A stretch of 64,000 bases of DNA from Phycisphaerales bacterium (GTDB lineage: Bacteria; Planctomycetota; Phycisphaerae; Phycisphaerales; UBA1924), in contig JAJDDM010000106.1 in NCBI GenBank assembly GCA_029260315.1, forward strand, positions 1-64,000, written 5' to 3'. The notes under the pieces were generated by a model. The model was not told the origin of the DNA. It searched no databases and saw only the letters and a list, made by a program, of their open reading frames with translations. Position 1 is the stretch's first letter. Each line of letters opens with the position of its first letter. Shown here in pieces: positions 8,907 through 16,706 of this stretch. A program made the translations under genes and the position numbers.

Positions 8907-8991
8907 CCCATGAACGCCAACTGAACGTCAACACGGCTTGTCGATCACTTTTGCCGATTTGTGATACACATCGCCTGTTGGCGTTCATGGG
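8907..8991. repeat. 15-bp inverted repeat downstream of the Fic gene
   Basis: CCCATGAACGCCAAC at 8907-8921 is the exact reverse complement of 8977-8991. The arms are separated by 55 bases that also contain a near copy of the inner arm (TGAACGTCAAC). The loop is too long for a simple terminator. It may mark the end of the mobile segment carrying Fic or a protein binding site. Confidence 0.7.
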
Positions 8992-8997
8992 TGAGAT

Positions 8998-10110
8998 TCA
9001 AGGACGGTGGCGTCCTTCGGCGATGTCGAGAAGTTCGGTGAATGCCAGGATGGCGGGGCGTCGACCTCTGGCGGGGCGGATCTCGTGGAGCATGCCGGCA
9101 TCGCGGATTACCCGGACGATGCGGTTTGCCGTGGGTGCGGGAATCTCTCCTGCCTTGACGAAGTCGGAGGTCCTGAAGATGGGGCGGTCGAAGAGCCAGT
9201 CCAGCGCGCGCACGGCGTGCTGGGATCGGGTTCTCTCGGCGATCCATTCTTTCTTCGACCGGTACAACTCCAGGATGGCTCTGGCCTTGCTTTCGTTGTC
9301 GCGTGCCTGCTCGATGATCGCATTGAGAAAGAACGCGCACCAGCCGGTCCAATCCCCGTCGCGCGACACGGCGAGGAGTCGGTCGTAGTACTCATCGCGG
9401 CGGGCTTCGAGGTAGGCGCTGATGTAGAAGTGCGGGCGTGCGAGGAGTTGCTTGTCGACCAGGAATAGCGGGACGAGGAGTCTGCCGAGTCGGCCGTTGC
9501 CGTCGAGAAAAGGATGGATCGACTCGAACTCCGCGTGCAGTATGGCCAGTTGGACCAGCTTGTCCGGCGATTCGCCGTGCAGATACTTTTCCCAAGCCGA
9601 CATCAGGACGGGAACTTGTTGGGCGCTGGGCGGGACGAATCTTGCAGTCTCCACCGTGCATCCGCGCGGACCGATCCAGTTCGGCATTCGCCGATACTCT
9701 CCCGGGGCCTTGTTCCGGCCTCGAACACCATCCATCAGGACAGCGTGGGCATCCGTGATGACGCGCTGCGAGAGCGGTAGCGTTTCCATCGAGCGGACCG
9801 CGTGGCGCATCGCGGCGCGGTAGTTGAGCACTTCCTGGATATCACCTCGCTTTTCCTCGCTGATCGCCTCGTCCGAGGCTTCGTACTCAAGGACCTCGCC
9901 CATGGTCGCCTGAGTGCCTTCGATCTTGCTCGAGAGCACTGCTTCCTGCGTGCTGAGGGGGGAGAGCAGCACCTGGGAGTTTGGGATGCCGGCGAGCAGG
10001 CCCTCGTAGCGTGCGACGGCGGCGTTTGCCGGGCCGATGAGCGGGAGCAGCCGTTCCCAGTCGAGCGACTTCGGCGGGAACCCGGCGTGGTGGTACTTGA
10101 CGGGTGGCAT
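8998..10110 (-). CDS. Fic family protein (N-terminal inhibitory motif class)
   Basis: 370 residues from the ATG at 10110, preceded by GGAGGAG; an upstream TTG at 10113 is less likely. The catalytic motif HPFLDGNGRLGR is complete, so AMP transfer to a Ser, Thr or Tyr of a target protein is expected. The N-terminal SSKIEGT fits the (S/T)xxxE(G/N) inhibitory helix, so the enzyme is probably self-inhibited until triggered. A winged-helix-like C-terminal part follows (FRTSDFVKAGEIPAPTANR), as in Fic/DOC proteins of the Soluble Fic type. The gene sits between two direct copies of a MmeI-like C-terminus in a restriction island. Confidence 0.9.
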   Translation of the reverse strand: MPPVKYHHAGFPPKSLDWERLLPLIGPANAAVARYEGLLAGIPNSQVLLSPLSTQEAVLSSKIEGTQATMGEVLEYEASDEAISEEKRGDIQEVLNYRAAMRHAVRSMETLPLSQRVITDAHAVLMDGVRGRNKAPGEYRRMPNWIGPRGCTVETARFVPPSAQQVPVLMSAWEKYLHGESPDKLVQLAILHAEFESIHPFLDGNGRLGRLLVPLFLVDKQLLARPHFYISAYLEARRDEYYDRLLAVSRDGDWTGWCAFFLNAIIEQARDNESKARAILELYRSKKEWIAERTRSQHAVRALDWLFDRPIFRTSDFVKAGEIPAPTANRIVRVIRDAGMLHEIRPARGRRPAILAFTELLDIAEGRHRP

Positions 10111-10487
10111 CAAGGACTCCTCCGGCGGCGCGTGCGGGGTTGTGGCGCGAGAGGTGTGGTGAGTTGTTCGTAGAGGGCGAAGAGGTGTTCGAGGCGGTGG
10201 CGCTCGGTGTCGAAGCGGTTTCGGCGGTAGCAGGCGTCGACGGCGCGGTCGAGGGTCTGGTGGGCGCGGCGGAGGGGCGGGGGCATGGCGTTGGGGTCGG
10301 CGAGGGTGGCGTCGGGGCAGGCCGAGCGCGCGTCGAGGACGGCTTGGGCGGCTTCTTCGACGCGGGTGCGCTGCCGGTCGGTGATGCTTTGGTGCCAGGG
10401 GAAGTTGTTGTAGACGAGGCGATGGACTACAGGCATCGGGTTCGCCTCGGTGGTGCGTTCGGCGCGATTATTGTTCATATGGTCCAA
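10110..10487 (-). pseudogene. C-terminal fragment of a MmeI-like (type IIL) restriction-methyltransferase
   Basis: The frame encodes MPVVHRLVYNNFPWHQS, then AQAVLDARSACPDATLAD, NAMPPPLRRAHQTLDRAVD and LEHLFALYEQLT, the conserved C-terminal part of MmeI-like single-chain enzymes. The usual ADLYDP stretch seems shortened to ADP. The 5' end overlaps the last 20 bases of the BsuBI/PstI-type gene, and the matching N-terminal part is found at 13129-13749. The middle (methyltransferase and most of the specificity region) is absent, so no functional enzyme can be made. Confidence 0.82.
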
Positions 10488-13020
10488 GGAAACGCTCGCC
10501 GTTGAAGTGGATGAGATGCGCCGGCGCGTCGGCGACCCAGACTTCTGTTTCCCATGCGATATCGGGCAGGTATTCCCGCATCCCCTGACGGTCCAGGAAA
10601 GCCGTCACGAACACGAGCCCTGCCTTGGAGCCCGTGAAGAGATCCTTGAGCTGCGTGTGCCGCAGCATGTTCACCGGACCATGCGACGTGACCGCCTCGA
10701 CCAGGATCAACCAATTGCGTACCGTGTAGTGGATGACGACGTCTGGCATTTTGCCGTGCCGGTCGATGACGATGCCGAGCTTCCGCAGATACGCCTCGTC
10801 GTTGACCAAGTGTTTGTCCCCGGCGTCGCCGACGTAGATCACACGTCCGCCGGGCGTGAAGCGAGGCGCGAACTGTTCGATGATCTCCTTGATGAGGATG
10901 TTCTGCCCGCCTGCGGACAAGTGCAGCGTTTTGCCTGTCGGCAGTGTCACAGGGATCTGCGTCATCCGGCGAGCGGCTTCGCGCAGTCGATTTTTTCCTT
11001 CCGTAGAGGCGAGGTATTTCCTAAGATTTTTCTTCCAGTTACCGGCACCGAAGGTGCGCATGAGTTCGAGCGCGGACGGCTCGACCTGATAGACGTTCTT
11101 TGGGCTGTTTGTGGGGCGTTGCGGATCGTCTGCGTTCAGAAGTACGAATCCCATCTCTACGAACTGATGGAGCGTGAAACGCCGAACCGTTTCGCGGGTA
11201 TTGGGCGCGTACTTCTTGCCGTACTTAGCGGCCATCCAATCCATCAGCTCGGTAACGCCGCGGGACGGATTGTCGGCCTTCGACCATGGGACAGAGGGTT
11301 CGAGATCGAGCAGAGCGAGCAGCGTCAGAGCCGATCGCTCGTTGATTTGCCCCTTCGGGGCCTTGAGATCCTTTAGCATGTCGAGTGCAGACTCGATCTT
11401 GGTCTTGTTTGCAACTGGGTCGTCGCCTTCGCTCATGCCGGGAATCTCCGCTCTTATCAGTCGATTGATGTCGTTGAGTTGCGGCATGGCGCCATTCACA
11501 TGGCCACCCAATCGCTCCAGCGTCTCCCGGTCGGGAAAGCGCAGCGACCGCAGGTCGCGGGCATTGACTTGTGTGTGTCCGCTGAACTGCCGGAAGTAGG
11601 CGTCGACTGCTGTGCTGTTGAGAAACATCGCCAGTCCTTTGGCGAACGCCGGCGACAGGCCGCGGTTACCTTGATGGATGACGTTGAGCTTATTATCGAA
11701 GGCGACTGGTCCTCGCGGAAGCCGGGAGGGATCGCAGAGCGCAGCGACGACGCGGCGCTTCTCCTCCTTGGCGCTGAACCGCTTGACCAAGACGTACCAA
11801 CCGCGCGGCAGCAGGTCGGGATCGTCGTTGGCGCGAGCCTGAATCGCGTTCGGTTTGTCACCCGCCTCGCGCGGCCACTGGACGAAGCCTTCCGGCGACA
11901 GGTGCCTGGGGAAGATGAGCGGTGCGTCGCCTTTGCTCGCCTTCGCTCGCAATCGGTCGCGTGCGCGGAAGTCCACGACGCGGCCAGTGGAGACGGCGGC
12001 GTCCAAATCGGCAAGCGTGTGCGGCAGCCGTCGCATTGCGTCGCCGATTCGCCTGTCCGTCTCATCAGGGACGACATGCATCACGGCATCGCGGTCGTCA
12101 GGGAACACAAACTTCTCCGGGGCGATCGTTTGCGACGCCATGCCCTCATCGCTGGGTCCGTGTGACGTAGTGACGACGATGGGCGTCGGCTTGCCGCCTC
12201 TCACGGCGTGGATGATCGCGTTCTCTTGTAGCACGTTGTCCTGGTTGAACGCCGCCTGTCGCGAGTCATAAACATGCAAGCGTCGAAACGCCAAGGACTT
12301 CAGGAGCGCCTGTCGGAAGGGGCGGAAGTACGAGCCATTCATGTAGCTGCGAGGCGTGATAGCGACCATCTCTCCTTGGTCGGCGAGCAGTTCCATCGCC
12401 AGCCAAACGAAGGCGGCGTACAGATTGCTTGTCTCAATATCGGCTGCGCGCAGCCGCAGGCGTTCCTCGCTGTCGCTGCGGAGCTTGCGGTATGGAGGGT
12501 TGAGGATCACCGCGTCGAATCGCGGCGATTCTCCCGCGTACAGGCGGTTGCTTCCGAGCATGTCGGCGGCGTCCAGGATGAAGTCGCCGTGGTGGAGGTC
12601 GGCGACGAAGCGGATGCCGGCCCGGCGGCACGCAATCTCGCACAGTTGGAGCGTCTCCTCTAGGAATGGGATGAGCTCGTCGTCCACTTCCCAAACGGTG
12701 GCAACGATAGCTTCCGGGCGGGCCGTGCGGCGGGCGCAGAGTTCTGTCGTGATCGCCGCGGTCAGCATTCCGTTACCGCCGCCGGCGTCGAGCAGGCGCA
12801 GCGTCTTGGGCATGTGCGGAAACGCGAAGAGCGACGCCATGAACCGGGCGACGGCCTCGGGCGTGAAGAACTGACCGAGCTTGGATCGCCTCGATTGATT
12901 CGCGGCGAGCTTTGCCGACAGGTCCAGACGCAAGAGGTCGATGCGATCAAGCAGCGCGGACGCCGGCACGGCGCCTTGCCCGGCGGGGTCATCTGTCTGC
13001 ATCGATGCGGTTCGAGCCAC
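10468..13020 (-). CDS. fused DNA methyltransferase and BsuBI/PstI-type restriction endonuclease
   Basis: 850 residues from a GTG at 13020 that has an ideal AGGAGG six bases upstream. The N-terminal half is an adenine methyltransferase of the Eco57I type: QFFTPEAVARFM, motif I LLDAGGGNG (76-84) and motif IV NPPY (174-177). The last 160 residues match the BsuBI/PstI endonuclease domain: YVGDAGDKHLVND, KMPDVVIHY, ILVEAVTSHGPVN, LVFVTAFLDR and WETEVWVADAPAHLIHFNG. BsuBI and PstI cut CTGCAG, so that site is a reasonable guess for the target. Modification and cleavage on one chain remove the need for a separate methylase gene. It lies within the remains of a MmeI-like gene. Confidence 0.9.
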   Translation of the reverse strand: MARTASMQTDDPAGQGAVPASALLDRIDLLRLDLSAKLAANQSRRSKLGQFFTPEAVARFMASLFAFPHMPKTLRLLDAGGGNGMLTAAITTELCARRTARPEAIVATVWEVDDELIPFLEETLQLCEIACRRAGIRFVADLHHGDFILDAADMLGSNRLYAGESPRFDAVILNPPYRKLRSDSEERLRLRAADIETSNLYAAFVWLAMELLADQGEMVAITPRSYMNGSYFRPFRQALLKSLAFRRLHVYDSRQAAFNQDNVLQENAIIHAVRGGKPTPIVVTTSHGPSDEGMASQTIAPEKFVFPDDRDAVMHVVPDETDRRIGDAMRRLPHTLADLDAAVSTGRVVDFRARDRLRAKASKGDAPLIFPRHLSPEGFVQWPREAGDKPNAIQARANDDPDLLPRGWYVLVKRFSAKEEKRRVVAALCDPSRLPRGPVAFDNKLNVIHQGNRGLSPAFAKGLAMFLNSTAVDAYFRQFSGHTQVNARDLRSLRFPDRETLERLGGHVNGAMPQLNDINRLIRAEIPGMSEGDDPVANKTKIESALDMLKDLKAPKGQINERSALTLLALLDLEPSVPWSKADNPSRGVTELMDWMAAKYGKKYAPNTRETVRRFTLHQFVEMGFVLLNADDPQRPTNSPKNVYQVEPSALELMRTFGAGNWKKNLRKYLASTEGKNRLREAARRMTQIPVTLPTGKTLHLSAGGQNILIKEIIEQFAPRFTPGGRVIYVGDAGDKHLVNDEAYLRKLGIVIDRHGKMPDVVIHYTVRNWLILVEAVTSHGPVNMLRHTQLKDLFTGSKAGLVFVTAFLDRQGMREYLPDIAWETEVWVADAPAHLIHFNGERFLGPYEQ

Positions 13021-13128
13021 GAGCGACCTCCTGTAGGTACCCTATGTGCCGTAGCACGCGCGCCGTGCGGGGTCAAGCCTTCTCCTCCTCACGGAAGACA
13101 GCGAACGCCGTTTGAATGGATTATTGCA

Positions 13129-13749
13129 GTCGCCGGTGTCCTCTGCGAAGAGGCAGAAGAGGATGCGGACCATGAAGCGCTGGAGGTCGTGGTTGGTGTA
13201 GCCGGAGTCTTCGAGGCGGTCGTGGAGGTTGGCGAGCAGTTCGGTGGCGTCGAAGTTGGCGGGATCTTCGGGATCGACACGGCGGGTCTCATAGCCGGCG
13301 ATGAAGGCGAAGTGGCGGATGTGGTCGGGGAGGTTCTCGAGGCGGAACTCGAGGGTTTCGCTGGTCGGGTCTTCGGCTTCGAGGTCGTGGAGGGCGATTC
13401 GGGCGAAATCGGAGACGAGGATGTAGCGGGGGGCCTCGTGGACGCGGCCCTGGGAGTGGAGGCTCTGGATGTAGCCGATGGCCTGGGTGTGGGCCTTGGC
13501 GAGGTTGCCGGCTCGGGACTTGTGCTCGGCGATGAGCCTGCCGGACCAGAGGAGGTCGATGAAGTCGGTTGCGCCGATGAGATTTCTGACGGGGGCCTCG
13601 AAGGCGGCGACGGTGCGTCGGCGGATGCCGAAGACGTGGAAGAACTCGTTCCAGAATGTCTGGGATTCTGCGCGTTTGCGGGCGGCGTCGGACCAGTCGC
13701 GGGCGAAGGCGATGGCGCGTTGGCGGATCTCGTTCCAGCTGAGGGGCAT
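13129..13749 (-). pseudogene. N-terminal fragment of a MmeI-like (type IIL) restriction-methyltransferase
   Basis: From the ATG at 13749 the frame gives MPLSWNEIRQRAIAFARDW, FWNEFFHVFGI, then IDLLWSGRLIAEHKSRAG, PRYILVSDFARIALHDLE and MVRILFCLFAEDTG, the nuclease-bearing N-terminus of MmeI-like enzymes (EHKSR would carry the nuclease Glu and Lys). Similarity stops at about 13129 and the frame runs on into unrelated residues. The C-terminal end of the same kind of protein is found 2.6 kb further on, beyond the BsuBI/PstI-type gene. The gene was therefore split by, or replaced with, the second restriction system. Confidence 0.85.
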
Positions 13750-13811
13750 GGCGGGGAGTCTATCGGGCGCGAGAGAGGGATGGGCCTGTGGCTGCCGCCG
13801 GCGGAGGGGAG

Positions 13812-13850
13812 GCAAAGCGAACAACGAAGAACGAAAAGCGAACAGCCGGA
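13812..13850. repeat. short A-rich dispersed repeat, copy 1
   Basis: A 19-base string GCAAAGCGAACAACGAAGA begins here and also at 58661. Here it continues into related ACGAAAAGCGAACA units. The two copies lie next to gene ends. The function is unknown. Confidence 0.5.
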
Positions 13851-13894
13851 GGGGAGGGGGTGCCGGGAGCTCTTGCGGGGCGTGATGGGGCGGG

Positions 13895-14215
13895 TCAGTC
13901 GGGCTCGGCGAGGTCTTTGATGCGGAGGAGGTTCTCGGCCCAGAGGTTCTCGAAGTTGGAGACCCAGCGCTCGTAGAGCCGGCGGAGGGGGATGGGGTTA
14001 ATGCGGTTGGTGACGGCGCGGCCGTTGCGGGTGGCGATGACCAGGTGGGTGTCCTTGAGGACCTCGAGGTGCTTCAGGACGGCGAAGCGCGAGAGGTGGG
14101 GGAAGGACTCGACGAGGTCGGTCGTGCGGCGCGGCGACTTGCGCAGGATGTCGAGGATCTGGCGGCGCGTGGGGTCGGAGAGGGCTTTGAAGATGGGGTC
14201 GAGCGGGTCGTCCAT
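13895..14215 (-). CDS. ArsR family transcriptional regulator
   Basis: 106 residues with the typical start FKALSDPTRRQILDILR and a winged helix in which the recognition helix is FPHLSRFAVLKHLEVLKD. Metal-binding Cys pairs are absent, so it is the type that pairs with SRPBCC/AHSA1 genes and not a metal sensor. The SRPBCC and DinB genes lie directly upstream on the same strand, an association seen in many bacteria, so it probably controls them. Confidence 0.88.
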   Translation of the reverse strand: MDDPLDPIFKALSDPTRRQILDILRKSPRRTTDLVESFPHLSRFAVLKHLEVLKDTHLVIATRNGRAVTNRINPIPLRRLYERWVSNFENLWAENLLRIKDLAEPD

Positions 14216-14485
14216 GATCGCTCAGTTCATGGTGCGCGGGTGATGGTGCGCGGAGATTCGCACAAGGGCGGCGGGGGTGTCGGGCGGTTGGCAAGGAACA
14301 AAGACAAAGGCCCCATCGCGCTGCGCGCGATCGGGGGCTCGGGGGGGGTGCGAGGGAATGGGCGCAAGTGGTGGGATCCTCCTCGCTTGCGCTTCGGGCT
14401 CGCTAAGGCGGGTATTGGGTGCGTCGCGTGGCCTTCGTCGCAGAGCCTCCTCAGACCACGGCACCCACCGTCGTGGCGGGCGCGG

Positions 14486-14998
14486 TCAGCGATGGACGGG
14501 TTCCAGGTTGAGCGAGGCGCGGATGGAGGCGATCTGGCCCAGGTGGAAGAGGTCGTGGGCGGCGATGGTGAAGGCGGTGGTGATGGCGTCTGGGGCGAAG
14601 GGTTGGAGGGGCTCGGGCGCGGGGGTGTGGAGGGTGGATTCGTCGAGGGATTCGACCCAGGCGAGCAGGCGGTTGCGGGCGTCGTCCATGGCGGCGCGGA
14701 GGTCTTCGCGCGAGGGGTAGGCGGCGCGGTCGTCGGTGGGGGTGGTGCCGCCGGCGAAGAGTTCGTCGAAGTGCTCGAGCTTGCGGGGCTGGGCGAAGCC
14801 GGCGAGGATGGCGTCGGTGGATTGGGCGATGTGGCCCATGATCCAGATGGCGTGGTTGCCGCGGTTTGCGGCGCGGGCCATGAGCTGGTCGTCGGTCATG
14901 GCTCCGAGGATGGAGTCGACGAAGCCGTTGGCCCAGTTGATGCGGTCGGCGGCGGCGTGCTTGATGGCGTTGACGGATGACTCAGTGGCGTTCGGCAT
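14486..14998 (-). CDS. DinB family protein
   Basis: 170 residues forming a DinB/YfiT-like four-helix bundle: HAIWIMGHIAQSTDAIL in the first half and AAHDLFHLGQIASIRASL in the last supply the conserved His residues that bind a metal. Relatives are thiol-dependent transferases or of unknown role. Its start overlaps the end of the SRPBCC gene by 17 bases, so the two are co-translated. Confidence 0.85.
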   Translation of the reverse strand: MPNATESSVNAIKHAAADRINWANGFVDSILGAMTDDQLMARAANRGNHAIWIMGHIAQSTDAILAGFAQPRKLEHFDELFAGGTTPTDDRAAYPSREDLRAAMDDARNRLLAWVESLDESTLHTPAPEPLQPFAPDAITTAFTIAAHDLFHLGQIASIRASLNLEPVHR

Positions 14999-15419
14999 GG
15001 TCTTTGACTCCTTGGATCATGTGATGCCAGCCCTGGGTGACGCCGGCGCGGTGCTCGGGGTCGATGAGGCCGAGGGCCTGGTGACGGAACGAGAGGGTTG
15101 CGCCGGCTTTGTGCTCGGCGATGCGGAACTGGACGTGGGAGAGCGCGGGGTAGGACATGAAGAGGGGGCCGCTGATTTCGAGGAGGGTGGGGGGTTTGAT
15201 GACCTGGACGTGACCCCAGAGGTGGCCTGTGTCGTTGTCGAGGTTGCGGAACCAGCGGCCGCCGGGGCGGGGTTCGAGGGTCATGTTAAGGGAGGCGCCG
15301 TCGGGCGTGGCGTTGAGCGGGCCGAGGCGTTGGAGGAGGGCTTCGAAGGCCTTGGCGGGGGTGGCGGCGATGTGGATTTCTTCTTGGACGTCGAGGGTGA
15401 ATTCGGGGGGGATGGGCAT
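14982..15419 (-). CDS. SRPBCC/AHSA1 domain protein
   Basis: 145 residues from the ATG at 15419. The pattern VQEEIHIAATPAKAFEALLQ, RPGGRWFRNL and WGHVQVIKPPTLLEISG, followed by a late TQGWHHMIQGVKD helix, is that of AHSA1-like START-fold proteins that hold small hydrophobic ligands. The longer open frame toward 16490 runs antisense through pyrB and is not coding. It is the first gene of the unit SRPBCC-DinB-ArsR. Confidence 0.85.
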   Translation of the reverse strand: MPIPPEFTLDVQEEIHIAATPAKAFEALLQRLGPLNATPDGASLNMTLEPRPGGRWFRNLDNDTGHLWGHVQVIKPPTLLEISGPLFMSYPALSHVQFRIAEHKAGATLSFRHQALGLIDPEHRAGVTQGWHHMIQGVKDHAERH

Positions 15420-15572
15420 GGGATTGGTCCTCCGGGGCGCGATCGGGGCGTTATATGTGTGGGAATAGTAACGTGAGTTACAGCTTACTTCAAGAGGGAT
15501 TGTGGGAAAATATGGTCCTGGGGCGTGGTTGGCGGGAGCGGGGGCGTTCGTCGGCGTTCGTATCATGGGCGG

Positions 15573-16631
15573 ATGCATGATGGCGGGTTGCTGCAGCTTC
15601 GGGGGATGGATCGGGGGGCCGTGGTTGAGTTGCTGGCGCGGGCGCGGGAGTTTGCGCGGCAAGTGGGTCGGGAGAGCGGGGCGCGGCCTATCGGTGCGGA
15701 CAGCGGCGGGGAAAGCAACGGCTCGGAGAGTGGAGCGCGGCCTATCGGCTCGGAGAGCCGATCTACCCAGCGCATAGGCTCGGAGAGCCGATCTACGCCG
15801 ATGGTCGCGACGATGTTCTTCGAGGACTCGACGCGGACGCGGCTGAGCTTCGAGATCGCGGCGAGGCGGCTTGGGGTCGAGGCGCTGGATATCGGGCCGA
15901 GCTCGAGCACGAGCAAGGGCGAGACGCTGGTGGACTCGGCAAAGACCATTGAGGCGATGGGTGTGGATGCGCTGATCGTGCGGGCGGGGCCGAGCGGGGC
16001 GGCGCATCTGATCGCTCGCCATGTGTCGGTGCCGGTGATCAACGCTGGGGACGGGAAGCACGAGCATCCGACGCAGGGTCTGTTGGATTGTCTGACGTTG
16101 TGCCGAGCGCTGGGGCGGGATGACTTTGATCTCTCGGGCGTGCGGGTTGCGATTGTGGGGGACGTGGTGAGCTCGCGGGTCGCGCGCTCGGCGGTGGCGG
16201 GGTTTGGGGCCTTGGGGGCGGAGGTGGTATGCGTGGGGCCGGTGCATCTGGCGCCGAGATCGCTGGAGGGGCTTGGGTGTTCGGTCTCGCACGATCTGGA
16301 TGGGGTGATCGGGGATGTGGATGCGGTGATGATGTTGCGGGTGCAGAGAGAAAGGCACGGAGGCACGGAGGTACGAAGGCACGAAGGGGGGGAATGGGGA
16401 GCCGCGGGTTCGGTGGGGGCGTACCGGGCGGGGTTTGCGTTGACGGCGGAGCGGGCCGGGCGGATGAAGGCGGGGGCGGTGGTGATGCATCCGGGGCCGA
16501 TGAATCGGGGGGTGGAGATCGATTCGGAGGTCGCCGACGGGGCGCGGAGCCTGGTGACGCGGCAGGTGGCGGCGGGGGTGGTGGTGCGGATGGCGGTGAT
16601 TGAGAGGGCGTTGGGGGGAGCAAGTGGCTAA
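15573..16631 (+). CDS. pyrB: aspartate carbamoyltransferase with two repeat-derived insertions
   Basis: Catalyses carbamoyl phosphate + aspartate to carbamoyl aspartate in pyrimidine synthesis. Key motifs are intact: STRTRLSFE binds carbamoyl phosphate, HPTQGLLD, and HPGPMNRGVEI near the end. Two segments are foreign. Between the first helix (LLARAREFARQ) and MFFEDSTRTR the chain gains about 35 residues (GARPIGSESRSTQRIGSESR and related) encoded by palindromic repeat family B. After MMLRVQRER a second stretch (HGGTEVRRHEGGEW) comes from a tandem GGCACGAAGG-type repeat and replaces the usual segment before the GLTAERL-like block. The start at 15573 was chosen because it gives the normal N-terminal LLQLRGMDRGAVVELLARA. 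Confidence 0.92.
   Translation: MHDGGLLQLRGMDRGAVVELLARAREFARQVGRESGARPIGADSGGESNGSESGARPIGSESRSTQRIGSESRSTPMVATMFFEDSTRTRLSFEIAARRLGVEALDIGPSSSTSKGETLVDSAKTIEAMGVDALIVRAGPSGAAHLIARHVSVPVINAGDGKHEHPTQGLLDCLTLCRALGRDDFDLSGVRVAIVGDVVSSRVARSAVAGFGALGAEVVCVGPVHLAPRSLEGLGCSVSHDLDGVIGDVDAVMMLRVQRERHGGTEVRRHEGGEWGAAGSVGAYRAGFALTAERAGRMKAGAVVMHPGPMNRGVEIDSEVADGARSLVTRQVAAGVVVRMAVIERALGGASG
15680..15797. repeat. palindromic repeat family B inside pyrB
   Basis: Two full arms with the core GGCTCGGAGAGCC lie at 15743-15768 and 15776-15797, both ending GATCTAC, and a decayed arm (CCTATCGGTGCGGA) lies at about 15687. The element stays in frame with pyrB and encodes repeated GSESRST peptides. Confidence 0.85.
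16347..16394. repeat. tandem GGCACGAAGG-type repeat inside pyrB
   Basis: Four degenerate units of AGGCACGGAGG / AGGCACGAAGG follow each other in frame with pyrB. Similar strings are familiar as intergenic simple repeats in planctomycete genomes. Confidence 0.75.
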
Positions 16632-16706
16632 GGGGCAGAGTGGCGAAGTGGCAAAGTGACAGGAGCGCGGCGTGCGGATGACTCGGTGACCGGCCAGCGA
16701 GGATGA

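Noticed and set aside
8998-10281. IS element carrying the Fic gene
   Set aside because: No transposase and no terminal inverted repeats at both ends; the flanking direct repeats are 124 bases of coding sequence, far too long for a target-site duplication.
10468-13020. Type I or BREX methyltransferase
   Set aside because: The C-terminal BsuBI/PstI endonuclease motifs identify a fused type II enzyme, and no specificity or motor gene is adjacent.
14982-16490. 502-residue minus-strand open frame
   Set aside because: Only its last 145 residues are a real protein (SRPBCC); the rest is antisense to pyrB.
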